Source: Sisyra terminalis (taxonomy: Eukaryota > Arthropoda > Insecta > Neuroptera > Sisyridae). Taken from it: 64,000 nt of DNA. This document shows positions 56,401 through 64,000 of this stretch, piece after piece. Position 1 is the stretch's first letter; each line of letters opens with the position of its first letter. The notes beneath the pieces were generated by a model. The model was not told where the DNA came from and made no database searches. It saw nothing but the letters and a program-made list of their open reading frames with translations. The DNA lies in assembly GCA_958496175.1 (NCBI GenBank), contig OY292274.1, forward strand, positions 68,148,630 to 68,212,629, written 5' to 3'. The position numbers and the translations under genes are program-made.

Positions 56401-58096
56401 TGTACCTACTATCCAAATTTTTGTTTTGTAAATAAGGGTTAATAAATTTTAATAAAGCAAATTTCATATAAAATATAATCTTTGTCAATCAAAAAGAATG
56501 AATCTCTCGTTAAAGAATCAAACAAGTATAATGTAAATAAACTTTTTTTATGCACTTTTAAATTCTCCATTTCATTATTTTTATTTCGCAGAGCTTTTAT
56601 GAACATATAAAGCTCGCGATGTTTCATAAACCTATGCATCTCTAACGGAGTTTAAGCACTGCAAGAATAAATAAAAAAAAAGCACACCACTTACAACATG
56701 AAATTATTTCAAACTTTCATATCAACTGACATCATTGCAAATTATAAACATCTTTAAATTATCATCGATTTCTTTTAACGAAATTCGTAACTTTTATAAT
56801 AAAGTTAACGACAAGGCAATAAAGATAATTACAATAAATTATTTAAATTTATATTGTTTGTCGGAGTTTTAAACTTTTCTCTTTTTTATATGAGATAATT
56901 CTTGTTGAGCTTTCTTCATTTTCACATAAAAAGAAGGTCAAAGTGTAAAAAAAGTTTTCCAGCCGCTGTGTTAAGACAAGTGTTGTTAGATAAATAGATC
57001 GGTGGCAAGATAGATGAGTAGATGGGTAGGGGTAAGTTGTTCTTGGTTATAGGTATAAGTAGTTAGCTAGGAAAAATGTTTTGAGAAAAATATTTTTTTT
57101 TTAATGGAACATCGAGATAAAAAGAGTTTTATAATAGTTTTAAATAAACATTTGTGTGGAGGTAGAGGAGTAATGCCTAATTACTTAGACGTGCAATATC
57201 GCTAATTGTCCCCAGGCTATAAATTGTTAGACATAGTGGGAAAGCTACAAAAGATCTATCTGTTAAGGTAAACATGGCTGCTCGACGGTTTCGGTGTAGA
57301 GAATATTCGCAGTCGAGTTAGACAGAGTGTGTAGTAGTTGTGTATAGTAGAGGAAGGTGGTGGTGTGGAGGCCGCCATCATGTGGGCCGGAGGGTCCTTA
57401 GCGACCACATCGAGCGCATAGCAACCCGCCCTCGCCCTGGCAACCGCTAGCCACTAGCCACCGACATGTATTGATCACACATATACACAGCCAACGTTTG
57501 TGCGTCCCCTTTGCCTGGTGGTCCCCTTTATCCTGGATGTTACACACGTATGTGTAATATGCGCGTCTGGAGCAAGAAACAGCCAGATCTGGCAATACGC
57601 GTCGGGACACCCGCGTCACCCCCTACTCAACTCATGTCACCCCCGCCCGTCACCCCTTGCACTCAAATATCACATTTATCCATCCAACCATTTCTAACCG
57701 TCGTGTCTATCCTCAACGTTTCTCTCTACTTTTATTAATAATTGATTTAACATTACATTTCTTTTGCTCTTCACACACACACACCCCCACACCCCTCCCC
57801 CCACACACCTACAATCTACATGTATGCAAAAGAAAACCAATAACAAAGAAAAAAAATACATTGAACTTAATCTGCTTCATTTCCATAAATTTACTTTTCT
57901 AAATCCACCAATCATATCACCTCAAATTTAATACCGAAACACTAATTTGTTGATTAAAAACAATTAAATGCCATAGAGATTCGGGAATTCAAAGGTTTGG
58001 CAGCACTGGTACTATCAGAAGTTAGTTTAGTACACTTAGTCGGAGAGCCAGTAACATAAGTTTCATGAAGTGTTTGATGCACCTTGAAATTTGATT
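56401..58096. other. Intergenic with a GC-rich island
   Basis: 57260-57680 is clearly richer in GC and apparently single copy (GGGCCGGAGGGTCC, CGCCCTCGCCCTGGCAACCG). It contains several overlapping frames on both strands, none with a recognised domain. A (CA)n tract lies at 57770-57812. Confidence 0.5.
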
Positions 58097-58165
58097 TAAA
58101 TTAAAAACAAAGCCGAAAATGCAACATTGCCAGATTGTGGGTGTGCTAAAGTACACATGAGCCAA
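58097..58165. mobile_element. Foldback MITE fragment (family of 30071)
   Basis: AAAACAAAGCCGAAAATGCAAC, AGATTGTGGGTGTGCTAAAG, TACACATGAGCCA. Right arm only. Confidence 0.65.
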
Positions 58166-58216
58166 CATTGCATTGCCAAATTATTATTTCTTATTATATA
58201 GCTCTATTTTTATATA

Positions 58217-60192
58217 TCTATTATTATAAAGATGAAAGATTTGATTGTTTGTTTGCTTGAAATGTTTTTGATAAGTATTTTTCTAACATGTGATCCATGT
58301 TGTATTGATATACAGTAAATTCATATAAGTAACATTCATTATGTATAAGTAGCCAATTATGTATACATATTATACAGTATGTATAAATAGCCAATTTAGT
58401 ATACTATATGAAGACTAATAGGCACAACTAATAGACATGCTGGTAAAAATTGGTAATTAAATGAAGTCAAAATGACAGTTGAATCCAATGACAATAATCA
58501 GTTAGTTCAAATTTGAGATTGGTAATAATTATTATATTTGTATTCCACCCACATGGTATATGGATGTGCTAACAACTTTACATTCTTTGTCCATTGTCTT
58601 TACCACCATACATTTGCTTATTAAGTATGTTGATATTAAACACAAATTTTGTTCATAATCTTCTATCTTCTATTATTGAAAGATTTGATTGTTTGTTTGC
58701 TTTGAATAGGCTTCGAAACTACTTGACCGATTTTAAAAATTCTTTCACTGTTGGGAAGCTACACTGTTTCCGGTGAACATAGGTTATATTAAATTTTCAA
58801 AAAAGTTAGGGATCCATACTAAAATTTCAATAATGTGTGAAAAAATTACCAAAAAAATTTCTTACATTGCGTGCGCTGGTGATTTAACTAAAGAACGAAA
58901 CAACTGAATTTAATGAAACTTTGTATTAAGATACAACAAAATTACCCACGCACGTTAGGCTATTTATCATTCCATAAAAATAATAAGGGAATGTACCCCC
59001 TACGTAAAAACTGAGGGATGAAAAAAAAATACTTTAGATAGGCGAGTTATATATCATTGGAAAGGTATTTAAAAGTTAAAAAATGATCTGTATTAATATT
59101 TTTAGTTGAACTAATAAAAAGCACAGTATTTTAATTTAAAGTACAAAAAATTGCCTTTTTGAAATATAAATGTTTTTATAGATAATAATTCGACAGTAAA
59201 CTTTTTTTTTACAAAGTTGTAAATAGATCCTTAGGGTTGCTCAGTAAGGAAATATTAACGAAAAAAATGTAGTAGTAATACTAATAATAAAAATAATAGT
59301 AATAAGGCTTAAAATAAAATCGTTTTTAAAACTGTGCATATATAAAATCCTATATTTATATATCCCCTCTGACTGATGAAATTTTAATATTCGGTGTATT
59401 CCATATAAGAAGTAAGCATGTGATAAGATTTTTTTTGCAAATTCCTACCCTAACAGACAAGGGTGGATTCAGGATTTTTTCTTGGGGCGGGGAATATATT
59501 TTATTTGCAAGTACGTGAAAGGGATCACGAAAAAAGTTCGCAATTCCAGCCAGAAATCATCATAATGATAAATAATAAATAACCATATCATCATAATGAT
59601 AAAAGAAATTTAAAATCCTCTTCCAGAGCAAAAGGCATACGCCAAATCGTGTATGGTGAACTCTGGACTATCCAATATGGTTTAATTATATAGTTGAAAT
59701 TCAGAGATTTCAATAATAAGTGTAAAGATACATAATGGTTATACATGATTATGGAAGAACTGGGTTTCGTGCAATTGTACAAATTTCAATTTCGCGGTTG
59801 TGTTGTACAGTGCAATACTGAATAGTTTTTGGAAAATGGTTTATTCGGGAATCGAAACAGTGAGATGGGGTTATTTTGACGCGAGTATTTTGATAACTTT
59901 CGGCTTTTTTTAGTCATAATTAAGACCGAATTTATTGAACTTGGCAATATTTTTATTTATGTATAGATGCTGATTAATTTACGGAGTATTTGGGTCACGG
60001 TAGGTATACCTACCGTAGATTCAATGAAAATTAATTGATTATTGCAGAGAACTATTTTTTTTCTTTGCAAGAGTTTATTAAATGTGTGTTTTTCAAGAGA
60101 TGTGAAGTGTTTTTAAGTATGATTATATTTTTCGTAAAAGAAATAAGAAAAATAAAATACGTTACGCAGACGAAGTCGCGGGGATCAGCTAG
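58217..60192 (+). mobile_element. Composite Helitron-like element between 20-bp direct repeats
   Basis: Starts TCTATTATTATAAAGATGAA and ends GGGGATCAGCTAG. Outside both ends is TATAGCTCTATTTxTATATA (58197-58216 and 60193-60212, one mismatch). Inside is a first 5' end (58217 to about 58300), repeat X (58373-58661), and a second, full-length-like copy starting TCTTCTATTATTGAAAG at 58666. The second copy carries the TTTGATTGTTTGTTTGC block, the body shared in reverse with 6700-7480, and the distal part shared with 1-524. No Rep/helicase coding. GGGTGGATTCAGGATTTTTTCTTGG at 59463 looks like a stray hAT end. Confidence 0.6.
58373..58661. repeat. Dispersed repeat X, copy 2
   Basis: Near-identical to 56037-56325, including CAACTTTACATTCTTTGTCC. 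Captured inside the composite CTAG-ended element. Confidence 0.7.
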
Positions 60193-61455
60193 TATAGCTC
60201 TATTTGTATATATTACTTATACATTAATGTTTCATATTATTATTAGCATTGATATTGTTATTATAGACAATTATTATTATTTTTATTGCTACTGTTGGTT
60301 GTTGATATGATGGTTGTTATTGCTATAAGAATTACTATTATTGTTATTGTTGCTATTGATTATTAAAAATCTTTGTACTTATATAGTACTAATCTACTGG
60401 GACTAGTGCTTACATGTGATTGTCTATGGATTGAATGCACTTATTGCAACCCTATGCAGATTGTGCAATTTATTTGAAAATAAAAAACTTAATACAGAAA
60501 TTAAATAAGTTAAGATTCATATTCTATTATGTAATAACATTCATGAATAACCTCATAAAATTTGCCAATTAAAATTCGATGTAAACATTTCTTTTTTTTT
60601 CAAATTCTTTAAGGTCAAAACACCACCGTTACTCTAAGGTCAAACGTTGTTTAAATTTTATAGACTTCAGTTAAAAAATAAATCAAATGGCTGAGTAAAT
60701 TTTAAGAATTTATATGCATCACAGTTGGTGGTAATGTCCACGAATCGTACGGTCAATTAACCAATAGCATTTTTCGCAGACCACTCACAATTTAACCCTT
60801 AACTCACATCCCTTCCCCACTCGCTTATTATTAAATTCAACCCTTGGCACAATATATTTCGACCATTTTGTTTTCGTTTTCATATAGCCATCGCCTCCGC
60901 ATATAACTCGACTAATTAATAGTGCATAGTTTTATCGAGGTGGGCACCCAAATGAAATGGGAACCCAGTGGTCATCCTCTCATCATCAATGGAGCGTGCG
61001 AAATAATGACATGTTGTCGAACAGCAGCTGGTGATGACCCGACACGACCCCGAAGGGCTCGCAGTTGACCCGGGGTCGCGCCCTTCCCGGCTGACCAGAA
61101 GGGTGCAAAGGGTTTTCTTTTCCTCTTTTCGGGGTCTTTTTTTTTATTTTGGGTGACCTTTGTGTATGCGTGCCCACCAAGTTCGGCCACTCGCCGTATA
61201 AACACGCCATACATCATTCCAATTATTAGAAACGTATTTGCTGTGGCCGTGCTCGGGCCCCATTACCTCCCCCCAAACACGTCCAATGTACACATACTTC
61301 AGGGTTATCCCTTAACAAAATAAAAACGGGAATAAATCATAAAATTTCATTTCAAATTCGGTGGTCATTTTTATCGTGGGTATTGTTGTGACATTATAAT
61401 TTTCCCCATATATAAGAATTTAATGTCTTCAATTTACATTTAAATCTTCACCCTT

Positions 61456-61510
61456 AATCAAAATAAGATTTTTTCGCTGACTTTGAACACTTATACTGTG
61501 TATACAGTAA
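61456..61510. mobile_element. PLE-A left-tail fragment
   Basis: TCAAAATAAGATTTTTTCGC, CTGACTTTGAAC and ACTGTGTATACAG. Only the extension and the first bases of the arm. Confidence 0.6.
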
Positions 61511-61827
61511 TAATAGAGGAAATAATAAATAGTAAAGGAAAAGATTACAATTGGATGCTTTTTTTAGGAAAAAAACCAGGCTACACATAAATTAGTAAGT
61601 AATAATCGAAGGATCAATTGTCCAGGATATTTTGTTCGAAGTTAATTTGTACAGAGGATTAAGACGCCTAATACCTTAAATTGTTCTGTAAAATCATAAT
61701 TATAATAAGCAGCCTTATATTTGTCGGCAAAAACAGGGAAAAAGATTGTAAAAACATATAAGTGTGTGAAACACAAGCATTACCTCAAATTTGATCTAAA
61801 TAATTGTTGGTACGATTTCAGTTGTAA

Positions 61828-61912
61828 TTTTGATTGGACTCAATTGCCAATTTTTAGCATTTGTCAGTTGTGTCAGTGTTGAACTGGGAATATTTCACGG
61901 GAAGTTACTAGT
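61828..61912. repeat. Dispersed repeat, related to 13999-14091
   Basis: Shares AATATTTCACGGGAAGTTAC with the other copy. Unknown element. Confidence 0.45.
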
Positions 61913-61999
61913 TTGTTAAAATTATCTTTAAAACTCCTTCACCTAACTTTCAAAGGCACCTGGGATCTATTAGGGTATCGTGAGTTGGCAAGCCTGGTA

Positions 62000-62348
62000 A
62001 GGGGCCGTTCATAAAATACGTTCGCATACAAGGGGGGGGGTTACTGAGTGTGACAAGATGTGACAGGGGGCACGGGGAGTCTTCGGTAACGTATTTATCT
62101 TTTCAAATTTTTATCATGATAAAAAGTCTTTCATTTCGTATTTAGTAAATATTAAATATATAGAATTTTTAAATATATAGAAATTTGTGCACTTTTAATT
62201 GAAATTCATCATATTCAGGCGGTGGGGTCTTAGTTTTGTGACGAAATATTTCTAGGGGAGTCACAGAAAGTGTGACAAAGCGTGATAATGAGGGGAGGGA
62301 GTCAGAAAAAGCTTATTTTAGCGTGACGTATTTTATGAACGGCCCCTT
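62000..62348. mobile_element. MITE with GGGGCCGTTCATAAAATACG ends
   Basis: Left AGGGGCCGTTCATAAAATAC, right GTATTTTATGAACGGCCCCT. Inner TGTGACA words repeat (62061-62085, 62266-62290). Flanks AGCCTGGTA/AGCCTTCCA might be a decayed 9-bp duplication. Ends of this kind are widespread in insect MITEs. Confidence 0.75.
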
Positions 62349-62664
62349 AGCCTTCCAACAAGAAATTCTTCCTTCTAAATTGATCCTTAGGGTTATCAAC
62401 TCTCCAGTTTAAGCCCGGAGACCCCTAAAAAATTAAGCTTTCTCCAGACTCGAATTTATACAAAAAAAAAGGATATTTTGTTTTTATTTTGAACACTTTT
62501 TCTTGTAAATATATATTCTTCTTTTAATTAAATGCATCTCTCCGGATTAAGGCATAAGATCTCCAGACTTTCTGAAATTTAGAACTGGTAACTCTATTGA
62601 TCCTTCATAGCAAAGACTATCCTGACAAGAAATTCTCCCTCCAAACAAAAAATTAGTACCCTAT

Positions 62665-63177
62665 GTGTATACAATATATAAAATATATTGCAGTCCAATT
62701 TATGTAGTATAATTTAACATAATAATATAATATAATAATAAACAAATTTAATAAAATAATATATAAACTCAATATAATAATATATAAAAATCATACCACC
62801 AACATAAATTTGAACAAAAGTTCAAACAAAAATATTCGTGACGGATTGCCCAGATACGTTTTTCGATTGCCAAACAATCTTCCTCAGTGGTCATCAAGTA
62901 GTTTGGATCACTCCGTAACCGCTTTGTGATGACTCACAAAATAATCACGGATTGACATGATGACCACTGAGGAAGATTGCTTGGCAATTGAAATACGTAT
63001 CGGGGCAATACGTCACGAATATTTTTGTTTGAACTTCTGTTCAAATTTATGTTTATGGTATGATTTTTATATATATTATTATATTAAATTATACTACATA
63101 AATTGGACCGCAATATATCCTATGTATTGTATACACAGTATAACTGTTCAAAGTCAGCGAAAAAATCTTATTTTGAT
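62665..63177. mobile_element. PLE-A hammerhead palindrome (10-bp TSD)
   Basis: AGTACCCTAT at 62655-62664 and 63178-63187. Starts GTGTATACAA, ends with the extended tail CGAAAAAATCTTATTTTGAT. Both arms retain CTGAGGA cores. The corresponding uninterrupted site in unit 2 (AGTATCCTTTGGC, 63413) supports the insertion. The longest copy seen (513 bp). Confidence 0.9.
62964..63004 (+). ncRNA. Hammerhead-ribozyme-like motif
   Basis: CCA, CTGAGGA at 62967-62973, stem II GATTGC-TTG-GCAATT at 62975-62989 (outer G-U pair), GAAA at 62990-62993, TACGTATC, then GGG where others have TGG, so the first stem I pair is lost. The minus-strand mirror lies at about 62858-62898. Confidence 0.5.
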
Positions 63178-63482
63178 AGTACCCTATGGCAATAAATCCT
63201 AGAAACAATTCTGGATTTCGTAAAATTAAAACCAGAAGAACCCCTAATGAACACTTTTTCTTGTAAATATATCTTCTTCTTTTTATTAAATGCATCTCTC
63301 CGGATTAAGGCATAAGATCTCCAGACTTTCTGAAATTTAAAATTGCTAACTCTATTGATCCTTCATAGCAAAAATTATCCATACAAGAAATTCTTCCTCC
63401 AAAAAAAAAATTAGTATCCTTTGGCAATAAATCTTAGAAACAATTGTGGATTTTGTAAAATTAAAACCAGAAGAACCCCTAA

Positions 63483-64000
63483 TTACAATCTTCACCCTTT
63501 TAAAAAAATCCTGCATTGAAGATATGTAAATACTTCTCCTCTAATAATATTAAAAGACTTCCATATCATTCATCATTTAATATTTCAATTTTCTCCAAAG
63601 ATTTTCGCCCCGATTTTACCCCATTCAAAGCAATAAATGAATAAAATATGAAAGGTACAAAAAAAAAATAAAATGAAAAGATGAACGATACTACCTTCAA
63701 GATTTCAGGTTCACCACTGTACCCCATATCTAGTAATATATGGGAGTAGGTAGTATATTTTTTTTACAGCTGATATAATTTGTAATGAATTTTAAAAAGA
63801 TTTTCTCCCATCTTTCTTCCACATGAAACGTACGAAGAAAATCCGAGCTTTACGTTAAACATAAAACGTGTCCTGCTGCTCCAGGACACGCGCATACTAT
63901 ATACTTATCACCCACACATACGAAAACCGCCCTCCTTCTTCAACTTACTTTTACCTAAATATTATTAAAGTGAAACATGATTTTTATATGAAATTCGTGT
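63483..64000. other. Intergenic, no gene seen
   Basis: AT-rich with a short CCTGCTGCTCCAGGACACG hairpin at about 63870. Nothing else recognised before the window ends. Confidence 0.5.

Larger units (their letters stand above)
60213..61990. other. Intergenic with a GC-rich island
   Basis: 60984-61217 is GC-rich and apparently single copy (GACCCGGGGTCGCGCCCTTC). An (ATT)-rich tract lies at 60228-60365. No protein family recognised. Confidence 0.5.
62491..63482. repeat. Tandem duplication (about 235-245 bp unit) interrupted by PLE-A
   Basis: Unit 1 is 62491-62664 plus 63188-63247, unit 2 is 63249-63482. Both share GAACACTTTTTCTTGTAAAT, CTCTCCGGATTAAGGCATAA and AAACCAGAAGAACCCCTAAT. The PLE-A insertion in unit 1 occurred after, or independent of, the duplication since unit 2 has none. 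Confidence 0.8.

Noticed and set aside
59463..59500. GGGTGGATTCAGGATTTTTTCTTGG as a hAT end
   Set aside because: Looks like a hAT terminus but no opposing end within the copy; too little to call an element.
1..64000. CRISPR array, prokaryotic operon or phage-like content
   Set aside because: No regularly spaced short repeats, no ribosome binding site pattern, no gene-dense stretch; composition and element types are eukaryotic.

Overview
The window looks like a gene-poor, AT-rich piece of an arthropod (most likely insect) nuclear genome. I found no intact host protein-coding gene, no rRNA, no convincing functional tRNA and no CRISPR array. Nearly every open frame is short, lacks family signatures and lies in low-complexity DNA. 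The recognisable content is transposable elements: hAT, piggyBac-like (TTAA), mariner-like (TA), Mutator-like (10-bp duplication), Helitron-like (5' TC, 3' CTAG), LINE fragments, one solo LTR and many foldback elements. That mix and the (TA)n, (CA)n and poly-A tracts fit an insect; I cannot name the order.

Layout. 1-9.8 kb: four copies of a CTAG-ended Helitron-like family and a TTAA foldback MITE. 9.8-12.6 kb: a 2.8-kb inverted-repeat element with two hammerhead-bearing palindromes nested in it. 14.2-14.9 kb: a palindrome flanked by TA. 17.7-18.8 kb: a compound palindrome. 22.5-27.3 kb: more TTAA MITEs and foldbacks. 29.4-33.1 kb: a hammerhead palindrome, a 10-bp-TSD foldback and hAT elements, one keeping a transposase dimerisation-domain remnant. 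33.8-35.4 kb: a hAT element hosting a palindrome. 36.2-37.7 kb: hammerhead palindromes and a tandem repeat. 38.6-40.4 kb: a hAT inserted into a Jockey-type LINE, then a second LINE remnant. 42.35-44.45 kb: a 2.1-kb element with long terminal inverted repeats (about 97 bp) carrying a broken gene with SAP-like and SWIM-like parts. 46.4-56.4 kb: MITEs, mariner-like palindromes, and a solo LTR with heat-shock-element-like motifs. 58-64 kb: a composite CTAG-ended element between 20-bp direct repeats, a MITE and an interrupted tandem duplication.

The most interesting system is a pair of short palindromic element families (called PLE-A and PLE-B here). Both arms of each encode a hammerhead-ribozyme-like core: CTGANGA, a stem II hairpin, then GAAA. 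The only commonly variable core base is position 7, the one hammerheads tolerate. Six PLE-A copies carry 9-12 bp target-site duplications, and each has a one-sided extension of about 40 nt at one end only. This resembles terminal repeats of Penelope-like retroelements, in which hammerheads are known. The second candidate is the SAP/SWIM-gene element at 42.35-44.45 kb. Because elements are nested, several insertions can be ordered in time and some carry their own empty-site control.
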